64,000 nt of DNA from Chitinophagaceae bacterium (GCA_016721085.1 JADKJI010000004.1:208137-272136), one strand, 5' to 3'; counted from the stretch's first letter, positions 1 to 9,986 are shown. The notes: generated by a model from the sequence alone, not told the origin. A program made the numbers and translations.

Positions 1-99
1 TCTGATAGGGTTGAAGTTGCCCAGTTTCAGGTCACCTATATTGACTTCGAGGGTTTTGAGTCTTTTATATTCGGTAAGGGATTCGCAATATAACTGCAT
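1..99 (-). CDS. ispG: 4-hydroxy-3-methylbut-2-enyl diphosphate synthase, N-terminal fragment
   Basis: The first 33 codons of a minus-strand gene that runs off the window at base 1. The ATG at 97-99 is followed by residues that include SLTEYKRLKT and NIGDLKLGNFNPIR, which matches the N-terminus of Bacteroidota IspG/GcpE as I remember it (typically ...REVKIGDLPLGG.NPIR...). IspG is an iron-sulfur enzyme of the non-mevalonate isoprenoid pathway and reductively opens methylerythritol cyclodiphosphate. The frame stays open upstream of this ATG for some codons, so an earlier start cannot be excluded. Only the start is visible, so no catalytic residue can be checked. The assignment rests on a short match. 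Confidence 0.6.
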   Translation of the reverse strand, partial: MQLYCESLTEYKRLKTLEVNIGDLKLGNFNPIR

Positions 100-214
100 G
101 ATCTTTTGGAGGTTATTTTGGATGAAATGGGACCGGCGGAATGTGAGTGGGGCGGGTCTTGTGCAAAAGTAACAAATCGGGGAGTGAAAAGGTTGGTTGT
201 ATTTTACAAGGGGA

Positions 215-299
215 GATGCCATCCTACCCCCCGGATGTCATCCTGTGGGGTGGATGCCATCCTATACCCAGGATGACATCCGGGGGGTAGGATGGCATC
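215..299. repeat. Perfect 31-bp inverted repeat (long hairpin)
   Basis: Arms 215-245 and 269-299 are exact reverse complements, separated by 23 bases. The arms are built from the words GGATGTCATCC, CTACCCCCC and GATGCCATCC, and the loop holds another near-palindromic GGATGCCATCC. It lies between ispG and the stop of the TPR gene. It could serve as a bidirectional terminator, but there is no clear T-tract. Related GATGACATC words recur at 2.9-3.05 kb, so it is more likely a dispersed palindromic element. Confidence 0.85.
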
Positions 300-312
300 C
301 GTAAAAAAGAGA

Positions 313-930
313 TTACCAATCCTTCTCCGGCTGCTTATTCGCCCTTGAACGGTTCTGCTGCATCTTTTTCTGTACTTCCTGCTCTTTTTGGCGGAGGGAT
401 TGAAGCCACTGTTCCATCTGCTTCTTATTAGCAGGAGGTGTTTGCTGTTGTTCTTGTTTCTTATCTTTTTTATCCTGCTCGTTCTTTTTTTGAGGCTGTT
501 TTTGGCGCAATTCTTCCAAGGCTTTTTGCAGGTTGAACCGGCTGTCTTCATCGGTAGGGTCGAGCGATAAAGCCTTTTTATAAGCCGCAATGCTTTCCTC
601 CAACTTTTTTTGACGGGATAACATCACTCCCTGATTATAATGAGATTTCTGGAGTAAGGATTTATCGTTTCCGTTTTTTGCAATGGTTTCGAATCCTTTC
701 TCAGCATCTTCAGGCTTACCTGTTTTTGATAGTACGGCAGATAGATTGTAAAGGGCTGTAAGGTTTGAACTGTTGGCTTCGAGTGCTTTCTTATAGTAAG
801 GAATTGCTTCTTCATATTTACCTTCCTTGTATAACCGATTGCCTTCGGCAAGCAAATCATTTTCCTGTTGCGAGAATGCAGCGAAAGAAGCTATGCTTGA
901 TAATAATATGGTAAGCAAGATATATTTCAT
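313..930 (-). CDS. TPR-repeat protein of a Bat-type operon (BatC-like)
   Basis: A predicted secreted or periplasm-facing protein of 205 residues. It has a signal peptide at the N-terminus (MKYILLTILLSSIASFAAFS), then about three tetratricopeptide repeats in residues 25-125, then a Lys/Gln-rich low-complexity tail. The start is set by an ATGA overlap: ATG 928-930 overlaps the TGA (927-929) of the upstream vWA gene, so the two are translationally coupled. Bat operons (aerotolerance) in Bacteroidota pair vWA membrane proteins with TPR proteins, and batC is the usual name for this neighbour. No batD follows at lower coordinates, where only the hairpin and ispG are found. Confidence 0.8.
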   Translation of the reverse strand: MKYILLTILLSSIASFAAFSQQENDLLAEGNRLYKEGKYEEAIPYYKKALEANSSNLTALYNLSAVLSKTGKPEDAEKGFETIAKNGNDKSLLQKSHYNQGVMLSRQKKLEESIAAYKKALSLDPTDEDSRFNLQKALEELRQKQPQKKNEQDKKDKKQEQQQTPPANKKQMEQWLQSLRQKEQEVQKKMQQNRSRANKQPEKDW

Positions 931-1931
931 GCTATTTTCCATTTTCGTTCGGGCCACAAGAATTCTACTACAATTAAAAATAGCGCCACTCCAATAAACC
1001 AGAAATAATAAGTGTCGTAATCTTTCAGAGAATTATCTGTAATTGAAGATGAGCCGATAGTATCAAGTTGTTTGCTTACTTTATTTACGGCTTCGTTCAC
1101 GTTGTCCAGTCTTAGATAAACACCTTTTGTGGCTGATGCTAATTGTTGTAATAATGGTTCATTAAGTTTACTGACAACAGGCTGCCCCTGCTTATCTTTT
1201 TTATAGGTATCAGTTGCAGGATCTATTATAGTAGAACCTTCAGGAGAGCCAAGACCGATGCTGTTTATCATTACACCGTTTGAGGCTAATGAAGGAGCCA
1301 GTTGAAGAGCTTCAGCATCATGATCTTCGCCATCTGTAATAAGAATGATGGATTTGAATTTTCTTTCCTTGCTATTGAAAGCACCATTACCTGTTTTAAG
1401 GGCTTCACCGATTACGGTACCCTGCGTTGGAACGTTTTCAGGGGATGCATTTTGAACATATAAGCGGGCAGCACTATGGTCGCTGGTTAGAGGCATTTGG
1501 AGATAAGCATGTCCTGCAAAAACAACTAAGCCAATACGGTCGTCGGGAAGGGCTTCCATCAGTTTATATACAAATTGGCGTGCCTTTTCAAGACGGTTAG
1601 GTTTGCTATCTTCCGCAAGCATGCTTTTGCTGACATCTAATGCAATCAAAACATCTACCCCTTTTCTATTTAGTGAGTCACCTTTGCCGGGTTTTTGAAG
1701 GTTTGCGGCAGCCAGAATAATTGCGGAAAGCCCGATAGTAAGCAAGAGGAATTTGAAAAGGAAATTGGCTGGAGAATAGGAGGCTGTTAACTTTTTAATT
1801 AATTCCGGGTCCCCCAGTTTTTTGGAGATTTTCCTTTTTTTATAAAGTGCCCAAAGCAGTAATAGTACCAAAATCGGCACCAGTCCAAGGGCGGCTAATA
1901 ACCAGTTATATTGAAATTGAAAGGGTTGCAA
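927..1931 (-). CDS. vWA-domain membrane protein, BatA/BatB family
   Basis: A 334-residue inner-membrane protein. Predicted membrane segments are at about 8-30, 57-76 and 309-327. The vWA domain lies between the second and third and holds an intact MIDAS motif, DVSKSM (residues 99-104), with the later acidic motif ITDGEDHD. The family binds a divalent metal through these residues and is thought to assemble a cell-envelope complex with TPR partners. The overlapping downstream TPR gene supports a Bat operon. BatA and BatB are close paralogues and I cannot say which this is. No MoxR ATPase or DUF58 gene is present upstream; the next gene upstream is an unrelated beta-lactamase. Confidence 0.85.
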   Translation of the reverse strand: MQPFQFQYNWLLAALGLVPILVLLLLWALYKKRKISKKLGDPELIKKLTASYSPANFLFKFLLLTIGLSAIILAAANLQKPGKGDSLNRKGVDVLIALDVSKSMLAEDSKPNRLEKARQFVYKLMEALPDDRIGLVVFAGHAYLQMPLTSDHSAARLYVQNASPENVPTQGTVIGEALKTGNGAFNSKERKFKSIILITDGEDHDAEALQLAPSLASNGVMINSIGLGSPEGSTIIDPATDTYKKDKQGQPVVSKLNEPLLQQLASATKGVYLRLDNVNEAVNKVSKQLDTIGSSSITDNSLKDYDTYYFWFIGVALFLIVVEFLWPERKWKIA

Positions 1932-2019
1932 TTCAGGGATTTGTTCCTATAAATCAAGAATCAAACCAAGTTAGCGGTATTTGGGGTTCCTGAGCAGTTA
2001 AAAATGATAAAAAGAGCCA

Positions 2020-2859
2020 TTATTTACGGCCTTCCATAAAGCCATATTTTTTCAGGATCTTTTTTAGCAGAGCGATACGGTTTTCTTTCATATTGTATGC
2101 TTGGTCTGGGGTTTCAACCTGTAATACAAAGAAATAGGCATGGTTGTTTTCTTCAATCCAGCCAACCATCCAGCCCAATTGATTGCCTGAAGGGGTATTG
2201 CCCAGACCTGTTTTGAAGCTGAGTTTGTAGTTGCTATTGTTTTCCATCAGCATCATCTTCTTCACTACTTGCTGGGTTCTTTTCTGGAAGGGAAGTTTAT
2301 CGAAGTAAAGTTTTTTCACAAGACCGAGTTGTTCGTCGGCAGTTACTTTTGCGTTGTTATTCAGCCAGAACATATCGAGGTCGTTTTTTATCTGAAAACG
2401 ACCTTTTGTTGCAGCGTAGCCTAAGGTGTCGAGATAGTGCTGCATATTTTTTTCACCGATTCTTCTAGCCAGTTCCTGATACCAGTTAACGCAGGAAATA
2501 TGGAAGGCGTCGATCATGGGTAAGTCTTTGTCGCATTCTGCGCGTGAACCAGGGGTGCCATTCCAATTAATGATAGCGCTATCATCTTTTACAACACCGG
2601 TTTCCAATCCAATAAGGGAATTGACGATTTTGAAAGTGGAAGCTGGAGTATAAGCGCTATCAGTATAGCGGGTTTGGTTGTAGATAGTGAACTGACCTTG
2701 TCCGTTGTCGTAGATGCTGAAAGTTCCGGTGAGTTTCATTTCATCGAAGAGGGATTTCAGGCTATCGTCTTCAGTTACATTGTTTACGGAGCAAGCTGAA
2801 AAGGAAATTGCTACAACAAGAAAGAATATAGGGAGGCGCATCCTGGAAAGTTTTTGCAA
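2020..2859 (-). CDS. Class D beta-lactamase (OXA-like), predicted lipoprotein
   Basis: A 279-residue serine hydrolase of the penicillin-binding/class D beta-lactamase fold. The three active-site motifs are present in order and spacing: STFK (74-77, nucleophile Ser and the Lys that is carboxylated in OXA enzymes), SCV (122-124) and KTG (216-218), followed by GWMVGWIE. A tryptophan in DMFWL (about 165) matches the conserved class D Trp. The N-terminal hydrophobic stretch ends in FSACS, so Cys23 is a likely lipidation site. It probably hydrolyses beta-lactams in the periplasm; a BlaR-type sensor domain is ruled out by the short N-terminus. It is a single gene, with no adjacent regulator. Confidence 0.88.
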   Translation of the reverse strand: MQKLSRMRLPIFFLVVAISFSACSVNNVTEDDSLKSLFDEMKLTGTFSIYDNGQGQFTIYNQTRYTDSAYTPASTFKIVNSLIGLETGVVKDDSAIINWNGTPGSRAECDKDLPMIDAFHISCVNWYQELARRIGEKNMQHYLDTLGYAATKGRFQIKNDLDMFWLNNNAKVTADEQLGLVKKLYFDKLPFQKRTQQVVKKMMLMENNSNYKLSFKTGLGNTPSGNQLGWMVGWIEENNHAYFFVLQVETPDQAYNMKENRIALLKKILKKYGFMEGRK

Positions 2860-2910
2860 ATGTAGTAGATAATGCTGAAGGCTTAATGCTTAGGGCCTAA
2901 TGCGTGTAGG

Positions 2911-3053
2911 TTCGAGATGTCATCTTGTGTAAGAAGTGGGGTTTTTCTTAAAAAAAGGGGTGAAAAAACGATTTATTTTAGGTGTTTATCTCTCGAGATG
3001 ACATCTCGGGAGATGACATCCTCCAGGTTGACATCCCGGGAGAAGTCAACCTG
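2911..3053. repeat. Cluster of GATGACATC palindromes and a 9-bp hairpin
   Basis: The gap before the trehalase stop holds several palindromes: GAGATGTCATCT near 2914, a perfect CGAGATG-A-CATCTCG at 2994-3008, GGAGATGACATCCTCC at about 3010-3025, and a hairpin CAGGTTGAC (3024-3032) with GTCAACCTG (3045-3053). The words match those in the hairpin at 215-299. Several short dyads side by side suggest a dispersed repeat family; an operator array is possible but nothing supports it directly. Confidence 0.7.
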
Positions 3054-3061
3054 ATTAGCAA

Positions 3062-4633
3062 TCACTCCACCCCATACTTCTTAATTAATGCCAACAACAC
3101 CCCATTCGTCCAGCCAAAACCATCCTGGCCACCATATTCACCTCCCCCAGCTTCCAGATGCGTATCTACCACATTATATTTTTCCATCAACTTGCCTGTT
3201 CGGTTGAATACATCCACGTTCAACTTTATCCATCGTTTGGCAATATCACGGGCTAATACCCTTTGTCCGCAGCGGTCAAGGCCCCAGATGGTCATCCACT
3301 GCAAAGGAGCCCAACCATTAGGTGCATCCCATTGTTGCCCGGTGGTATTCGCTGTAGTGGTAACTCCTCCATCTTTTAAAAGCAAGTTTGTTATTTTTTC
3401 GGAAGCCTGTTTTGCTAATAGACTCAGGTAATCGGGCTTGCCCTGAAAAACACAGAAAGGATACATTCCTGCAGGTGTAATTACGGGCGATACTTTTTTT
3501 GTTTTGAAATTATAGTCACAGTAAAATTTTAAACTTTTGTTCCAACAGTATTTATCAATAGCAATTCTTCTGGCATTCGCCTTATTTCTAAAGACAGATA
3601 CCATACTATCGTTCCCATTGATGAGATGGGCTCTGGAAATAACTAATTCAAGCTTATATAACAGACAGTTTAGGTCTACTGCTATCATGTCTGTCGTTTG
3701 TATGCTTGTAATATTTTTTCCATCTTTAAACCAGCGACTGCTGAAATCTATTCCACTTTCTGCTCCAGCTCTAAGATGACGATACATCTCCGTTTTGTTA
3801 CGTCCTGATTTTTCTGCTGTTTCAACATCTTCCTTATAGCTTTCCTGACGAGGGAAGGGATAATCATCCCAATATCGGTTCATTATAGTGCCATCAGATA
3901 ATTTTACTATTCTGCGAAGAGCAGTTCCTTTAGCAATCTTATCATGGCCATCCATCCAGAAATCATATTCCTTTTGTAATTGAGGTAAGAAGTTTTGATA
4001 GATGCTATCTCCTTTTATTTCTGCTAGGAGCTCAACCATCAATGCGAAAAAAGGGGGTTGGGAACGGCCGAGATAATAACTGCGGTTCCCATTGGGTATA
4101 TGTCCATAGGTATCGATAAGGAAAGCAAAATTCCTGACCATATTATGTATCATTTCTGTTTCACCACTTTCTTTTAAACCTTGCATGGTGAAATAGGAAT
4201 CCCAGTAGTAAACTTCACGGAAGCGACCGCCTGGTACTATATATGGATAAGGTAAAGGAAGCAATGAAGATCCCTCCACTTGTTTATCGGGCTCCCTTTT
4301 CAGAACACCCCAAAGGTTTTTGATGTGCATCACAACATCTGTTTCCTTTGTTATATAGTTTAATTGGGGAGATGGGGGCAATTCAAAATTAGCATCGATG
4401 AATTTTTTAAGATCGAACTTCGGACCTTTCATCATTCCATAGTCATACATGATGTCTTTGGGATTCCTTTTTGGAACCATATCTACAAATGTTTTTCCAT
4501 CTGGAAGTATTTTCTGCATTTGAACATCTGTGAATAGCTGTCCCCATATTTTATCGGGAGGATAAATTGTTGGCTGCGAATAAATATAAAGTGGAAGAAG
4601 GGCTAAAGGTATAAGGCGAAGTAGGTGTTTCAT
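3062..4633 (-). CDS. treA: Alpha,alpha-trehalase, GH37
   Basis: A 523-residue secreted trehalase that splits trehalose to two glucose molecules. The N-terminus is a signal peptide ending near IYSQ, so it acts in the periplasm or outside. Both classical GH37 signatures are present: PGGRFREVYYWDSY at about residue 135 and QWDAPNGWAPLQW at about 435. Length fits the family (500-560). The general acid Asp and base Glu of GH37 lie in the regions that are present (ESGIDFSSRW and EYGGQDGFGWTNG). It stands alone between a beta-lactamase and a 300-base gap, with no sugar transporter beside it. Confidence 0.93.
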   Translation of the reverse strand: MKHLLRLIPLALLPLYIYSQPTIYPPDKIWGQLFTDVQMQKILPDGKTFVDMVPKRNPKDIMYDYGMMKGPKFDLKKFIDANFELPPSPQLNYITKETDVVMHIKNLWGVLKREPDKQVEGSSLLPLPYPYIVPGGRFREVYYWDSYFTMQGLKESGETEMIHNMVRNFAFLIDTYGHIPNGNRSYYLGRSQPPFFALMVELLAEIKGDSIYQNFLPQLQKEYDFWMDGHDKIAKGTALRRIVKLSDGTIMNRYWDDYPFPRQESYKEDVETAEKSGRNKTEMYRHLRAGAESGIDFSSRWFKDGKNITSIQTTDMIAVDLNCLLYKLELVISRAHLINGNDSMVSVFRNKANARRIAIDKYCWNKSLKFYCDYNFKTKKVSPVITPAGMYPFCVFQGKPDYLSLLAKQASEKITNLLLKDGGVTTTANTTGQQWDAPNGWAPLQWMTIWGLDRCGQRVLARDIAKRWIKLNVDVFNRTGKLMEKYNVVDTHLEAGGGEYGGQDGFGWTNGVLLALIKKYGVE

Positions 4634-4936
4634 GTTAGGGAGGTTCAGTTACCCTAAATTTAGTGTATGTTCAGGACTATTGAAGTAGTAAGTTGTGAGT
4701 TGTAAGTAATGAGTTTTTACTCTGAAAAGATATATTTAAATACAAGTTCTTGGTAGTTTGGGGGTTTCCCGCGGATTTCAGGGATGGCGCGGATTGTTTC
4801 CTTCCACCTTTGGCGGAGGAAATATAGAGTAATTAAAATTGTAATATTCAAGATTTAGTGATTTTTGGATCAAGCCAATAGTAAGAACTCGTAACTCGCA
4901 ACAGCCATACTAACCCAATCATTTGTATCTCAACAC
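4634..4936. other. Intergenic gap with degenerate repeats
   Basis: No gene is seen. The left part has GTGAGTTGTAAGTAATGAG-type words (about 4693) and the right part the inverse-like AACTCGTAACTCGCAAC (about 4889). Between them is a GC-rich CCCGCGGATTTCAGGGAT segment that resembles a dispersed repeat. The trehalase promoter should lie in the first 60 bases but I see no convincing element. Confidence 0.4.
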
Positions 4937-6085
4937 TTACTCCCCGCTATTGCGGCTTGTATATGGATTAAACGTTTTCCAACTATGCCAAAATTCCTGA
5001 TAGGCGGGAAGTGGTTTTAAGGAGTATGTTGTATCTGTTCCCTTGCCATTTATTGAAAAATGTCTGTTGTTTAAGAGAATGGTATCATTTGATATCTGGA
5101 ATATTGTTTTATTGTCTGGTCTTTCGAAGGCGAAGAAGCTTTTATCATCTGCAGCCAATACAAGAAGTATTGGAAGGTTGCCGATAGTGTCATTGATGAT
5201 TCTTTTCATTTTAAGGTCATTCCAATCGTATGCTTTTTTCTGATTGCCTGCTTTTACTCCGATTATCCATGATTTGTCTTTCCATGAGAGGCTGTCCGTT
5301 CCTGTTAGTATGCTGGTGCTTTTTCCGCTTTCGTATTTTAATGTAGTATCGTAGGAGTCTTTAAAGGTGGGATCTTCCTGCATTATTAGTGAATACGGAT
5401 TTAGTTTTAGCCAATTAGAAAGGGATGTTTGGGTGCTGAAATATTCGGGTAGTCGCTGACCTTTGAGCGGACCGGTAATTGCTTCTCCTGTAACCTGTCG
5501 CCACCAGCTATGGGTGGTAGCATCTTCAAACATGGCATTGAAATGATCCATTCCTACTAAACGGAATGATTCAGGATGACCGTTTACGATAGGTTCGTAC
5601 ACGCGACCGGTACGGCAAACGGTGCAGTAGGTTACCAGTATTGGCTTTCCGCCGATGGTATCTTTTACCTGATGATGATAGCCAAGGAATCGTATGGGAT
5701 ATGCTTTGGCAACATCGTTATTGACTACACCAATCACTAATCTGTTTGAATCCACCTTGTTGCTACTGATATCAGCCATTAATAATTTCTCTGGTTGTTT
5801 GAACATCTGGTCGGCGGCCATTTGGAAGTTTGCCATGTATACAACTGCTGCTACAAGGCCAAGAGGTAATAGCAACCATCTTTTTTTGAATTGGAACCCT
5901 CTCAGTAGGCCAAGAATTATCAGCACTACGAACGTTATTCTGAAATACCAACGGAAACGATAAAGAAAATAAGCAAGGTCAATAGAATTGAATCGTTGAC
6001 TACCTGGCATTGGCATTATGAAGTATACATTGGCAACTTCAAAGAGTAGAAGTCCAATCAATCCGATCCAGAATATCTTTTTCAT
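4937..6085 (-). CDS. DUF3179 domain membrane protein
   Basis: A 382-residue protein with three predicted N-terminal membrane helices (about residues 5-24, 48-66 and 73-90) and a soluble domain carrying the DUF3179 hallmark LVTYCTVCRTGRVY, a pair of cysteines two residues apart. The biochemical role of DUF3179 is not established; a metal-binding or redox role is only suggested by the Cys pair. It starts 13 bases after the TonB receptor stop on the same strand and is probably the last gene of the haloperoxidase-receptor operon. The association with an FecA-like receptor hints at metal or halide handling, which is inference. Confidence 0.85.
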   Translation of the reverse strand: MKKIFWIGLIGLLLFEVANVYFIMPMPGSQRFNSIDLAYFLYRFRWYFRITFVVLIILGLLRGFQFKKRWLLLPLGLVAAVVYMANFQMAADQMFKQPEKLLMADISSNKVDSNRLVIGVVNNDVAKAYPIRFLGYHHQVKDTIGGKPILVTYCTVCRTGRVYEPIVNGHPESFRLVGMDHFNAMFEDATTHSWWRQVTGEAITGPLKGQRLPEYFSTQTSLSNWLKLNPYSLIMQEDPTFKDSYDTTLKYESGKSTSILTGTDSLSWKDKSWIIGVKAGNQKKAYDWNDLKMKRIINDTIGNLPILLVLAADDKSFFAFERPDNKTIFQISNDTILLNNRHFSINGKGTDTTYSLKPLPAYQEFWHSWKTFNPYTSRNSGE

Positions 6086-6098
6086 TGTTAATGGAGTA

Positions 6099-8295
6099 TT
6101 AGATTTTTATTATCAAACTTCCGGTCATGTTTCTTCCATCTGAAGGCCATACCCCTGGTCCAGGATAAAAGGACGGGCGTTTAGTGAAATATTGATGATC
6201 GAATATATTGTTTATTGATGCTCTTGCTTCTATATAATTTGTAATATGGATGGATACGGATGCATCACATAGTGCATATGATGGCACTCTACCTACGGCG
6301 CCTGTAGTTTTTAGAGGTTCATAGGTATTCAACGCATCAGCAAATGAAGCTCCAGTATAACTATACAGGAAACTTGCTGAAAGATTCCGATACCGGATGC
6401 TTGCCCCATTTCTGCTAATAAGATGTGGCACCCCTTCCACTTCATTTCCTCCGATATTAATATTGGTATTGCCAGATTTCACTACCGCGCTTTCATACCT
6501 GGAATGGAAAATGGCAGTGGAGGTATAGATAGAGAGGTAGGTTCGTTTTGCCAAAAGCCAATCGGCCTGAATGAATATCTCTAACCCTTTTGTAACTGAA
6601 TTACCGATATTGGTTCGATAAGTGATGAAGTTTCCATTATTATCAGTTTGTGCTAATATGCCAAAACGGTTATTGTATCTTAATAAGAATGCATTAACAT
6701 CCCACCTCAGGAATTTCCAGCTTCCCTTAGTTCCTAATTCCATATTATATCCATCAGCATCTTTTATATTGGGATCCACTTTTTCAAAAGTTGAAGAAGG
6801 GATAAGGTCTTTGAAATACATTGGGTGATAGGACTGTGACCATCCACCATAAATATCTATGAATTCAACTGGACGGTAGTTAAAGTTGATTCCAAATAAT
6901 GGGAAATGATGAGGAATAGAGACCGGTAACTGGTTGTCGGGATAGTAAATGATTTTACCGCTCATATTTGTTTCACCCATTTCTATCCTTCCTCCCAATC
7001 CAACAGAAAGATTCTCAAATAACTGAAACCTGTTTTCTGCAAAGAGGGAGATGTTCGAGGTTTTCAGATGTACATCTCGGCCCCAACCTGGAGTTACCAA
7101 TGTGAGGTCGTAATCAGACCCTGTAGTTCCTTTCCCTAATTGTCTTCTATGCAGGTCATTATTCATGTATTGAATACCACCTGTGAGGAAACTTCTTTGA
7201 TTTCCTAATTGGTATTGATGAAGTATCCTTATTTCGGAAGTGTAACTGTGAAAATTGTCGATGTCTACTTGTCTGTTATTATAGTTATTGGTAAGAAGAT
7301 TGATCGTATCCTTAACGTTTGTAGGTTTATCAAACAAAACACTGCTACGATTGCCTAGTACTGAAGAGGTGGTAAATAACAGTTCTGTGTTATTTGAGAT
7401 ATTCCAATTTAGTGTTAGGGATGGAATATGAATGTCGGGGCTAAAATAGTTTCTGGATCTTGTTGCTTGTGTAGGGTCTACATAGAACATACTATCAGTT
7501 AAGGCACCAGGTATGCGATATCTGTATTGGGAACGGGCCCAATCCATTTTCAATGATATTTTAGTTGAAAATTGATAAGTGAGCATTATTCCCTGTGCCT
7601 CTGAACGTGTCTGATCGTTATCACGATATCCTTCCCGGGATTTTCTTTGGTAGTATGCGTAGTAATTCAGCTTGCCAACTTGTCCACCGATGGCTGTATA
7701 GTTGCTAAGTAAGTTATATGAACCTGCTGTTGTTATATTTTCGAATCCAATTGTTTGTGCTGTGTCACCTTTTTTACTTACATAATTCAACATGCCTCCG
7801 AATTGGGCACCATATTGCAATGAGCCAGTTCCCCTCACTAATTCTATTCTTTCAATACTCTCTAAAGGCATACTGAAGTGACTGGCTGGATAGCCATACA
7901 TATCTGAGTTAGTGAGTATGCCATCTTTACGGATATTGAATTCCCAACCACGATGGGGATCTAATCCTCTTGCCGATATATTCACCTGATTACCTGATCC
8001 ATCCATATCATAAACGAATATGCCGGGTACTTTGGCAAATACCTGTCTTGCTGTTTTGTTCGAGATATCAGCAGGAGTTGTCAGTAAGTTTTTAGATTCT
8101 GTTTTCTTTCCAGAAAAATATATATGTTCCTTTTACAGGAGGAAGAGGATGTTGTGTTATTTCTTTTTGATAGGCGACAACAGTGATGCTGTCCAGTGCT
8201 TTTGTTTGCAACGTATCCTTATGTTTTGAATTTTGGGCAATAGAAGCAATTGATACAAACATCGACAGACTTCCCCAAATGGATTTGTGTAACAT
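6099..8295 (-). CDS. TonB-dependent receptor, FecA-like (one frameshift)
   Basis: An outer-membrane gated channel for iron-chelate or other metal uptake. The N-terminus (MLHKSIWG..., signal peptide, then ALDSITVVAYQKE, a TonB-box-like region) and the remainder are split by one frameshift at the A5 run 8114-8118. Removing one base joins GTYIFSGKKTES to the plug domain ARQVFAKVPGIFVYDMDGSG. Plug motifs include ISARGLDPHRGWEFNIRKDG and ERIELVRGTGSLQYG; the barrel ends in the usual aromatic-poor GSLIIKI. Corrected length is about 730 residues, normal for the family. The plug resembles Fe(3+)-dicitrate receptors, but no FecIR pair is adjacent. It lies between a haloperoxidase and DUF3179. The frameshift is probably a consensus error. 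Confidence 0.85.
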
Positions 8296-8330
8296 CTTAT
8301 CTATTTTTAATTTTTTGATTCGTCAAACCG

Positions 8331-8352
8331 CACCTGTTGAGAACAACAGGTG
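8331..8352. promoter_or_regulatory. 9-bp perfect hairpin upstream of the TonB receptor
   Basis: CACCTGTTG (8331-8339) and CAACAGGTG (8344-8352) pair perfectly across a 4-base loop, 36 bases upstream of the receptor start. There is no T-tract after it on the minus strand, so an intrinsic terminator is unlikely. It may tune receptor expression within the operon by stabilising mRNA or blocking translation. Confidence 0.5.
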
Positions 8353-8403
8353 CTTGAGTTCGACGTACAATCATTATTAAACTACTGCGAACTAAAAACA
8401 TAT

Positions 8404-9957
8404 TTAATTACCTGCTCCATCGGCCTGACCTTTCAACACCGCATAATTCCCTACATTCTTTCCTACTACTAATCCCATATCGCAATCGCTACGATAGTGA
8501 ATACCACCATAGAGTCTGGACATTGATGCTTCACTAGCCATAGCCTCATAGTCGGAGGCCCTTTCAGGAACGATATAACCAAGTATGGCTGATGCTGCTC
8601 CACTGAATGTTGAGTGCCCTGATATGTAAGAAGGGAAGTTGGGTATGCCTGTTAATGTTTTAATAGAAGGATTTAATTGTGTTGGTCTGGGGTTGAAATA
8701 GAAATATTTTGTATCCCAGCAAACAATAGCAGCATCCATTAATGACATATTCAACAGCGCCATATTACGGGCCCATCTAACTTCACTGAAATTTTTCTTT
8801 ATGAAATCCTCAGCAGCGATTGCATCCCAATGTCCGGGAGGGGTATAGGTAGCAACTCCATCGGCCCAGAAGTGAACGATTGCTGTTTTCTCTCTTGTCG
8901 GGTTTTTTATCTGATCAAGAACTTCTTCAGTCTCTTTTCTCATCTGATCGCTTTTTACAGATGGTGGTGGTGGTGGGCGTAAAGAGACAGCTGTTAAAGA
9001 ATCAAACAAGAAGGTTTTTACTTTTCCGAAAAGAGGAAGCATTGGTGGACGCTTTGGTAAATCAAGGCTATACCATGGGGTTTCACCTTTTGCAATAGCA
9101 TCTGTTTCTAATTGTGTCCACTGTGCCTGGTTACCTACAGCAGCACCTGCACGGTCTCCTCTTGCTCTTGTAACGAATTTCTGAGCAACAGCTCTTCCTA
9201 ATGCCTCACCGGCTTCAATATCACTTCTTACATTGGCACCTGAAATAATTCGTGCTCTTTTATGTTCTTCTGCTTTTTGTTGGATATAATCTTGGTCCCC
9301 GGGGAATAATAATTTCAATAATTCAACAGCGGCACCTGCCACAACAGCATCCTCAGATGGGTAAGATGGAAGATCAGTTTGTGGAATCAGTGATGTTATC
9401 GTTGCATCTACTTTGTATGGTGCTGCTCTGTTATAAAGTTTCTTATAATAGTAAGCAGCTACCAGTGCATCATATTGAGCAGCACTTACATAAGCATAGG
9501 CTCTTGCTGCATAGGGTGGATTGGCAAATGGAAATTGTGGATAGGCTAATGGATTAGTTGCACTTGGAATAGGATATGTATTATCTGCATTTTGGTAAGG
9601 AGGAAGATTATGTTTTGCTACAAGGTCTCTTAGTATCTCATTCCATCGTAATACTGCTCCGGCACTCCAATACTTTACACTATTTATTTCCTCAGTGCTT
9701 AGGTTTTGTTGCCAGGTCTTTATTTCATTCACCTGTGCTATATAGTCAGGTGTTGTAGTAGCTGCAGGAGCGGCAACTGCAAATTCTGTTGGACTAGTGA
9801 GCAATACTGTTTTCCATGCACCCGCATCAATGTCTGATTTGGCAGGTTGAAGGGCTGGGATATCATCTGTTCTTCCACTTATCGATTTAGAGCAGGCAAC
9901 CACAATGGTAATCATCATTGTGATAAGTACTGCTCCGTATAAAATTCTTTTTTTCAT
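8404..9957 (-). CDS. Vanadium-dependent haloperoxidase-like PAP2 lipoprotein
   Basis: A 517-residue PAP2-superfamily protein. The vanadate/phosphate-binding signature is complete: Lys417 and RP (424-425) in KYFYFNPRP, SGH (446-448) in PSYISGH, and SR with a downstream His (480-487) in SRLYGGIHYRSD. His448 fits the acid-base position and His487 the vanadate ligand of haloperoxidases. The N-terminus ends in VVACSK, so Cys22 is a likely lipidation site. Vanadium haloperoxidases oxidise halides with H2O2; acid phosphatases share the site, so activity cannot be read from sequence. A second, divergent copy lies at 12.1-13.4 kb, with two barrel proteins between. Confidence 0.85.
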   Translation of the reverse strand: MKKRILYGAVLITMMITIVVACSKSISGRTDDIPALQPAKSDIDAGAWKTVLLTSPTEFAVAAPAATTTPDYIAQVNEIKTWQQNLSTEEINSVKYWSAGAVLRWNEILRDLVAKHNLPPYQNADNTYPIPSATNPLAYPQFPFANPPYAARAYAYVSAAQYDALVAAYYYKKLYNRAAPYKVDATITSLIPQTDLPSYPSEDAVVAGAAVELLKLLFPGDQDYIQQKAEEHKRARIISGANVRSDIEAGEALGRAVAQKFVTRARGDRAGAAVGNQAQWTQLETDAIAKGETPWYSLDLPKRPPMLPLFGKVKTFLFDSLTAVSLRPPPPPSVKSDQMRKETEEVLDQIKNPTREKTAIVHFWADGVATYTPPGHWDAIAAEDFIKKNFSEVRWARNMALLNMSLMDAAIVCWDTKYFYFNPRPTQLNPSIKTLTGIPNFPSYISGHSTFSGAASAILGYIVPERASDYEAMASEASMSRLYGGIHYRSDCDMGLVVGKNVGNYAVLKGQADGAGN

Positions 9958-9986
9958 ATACTATTATTTATAGCAGTTCTGGAATA

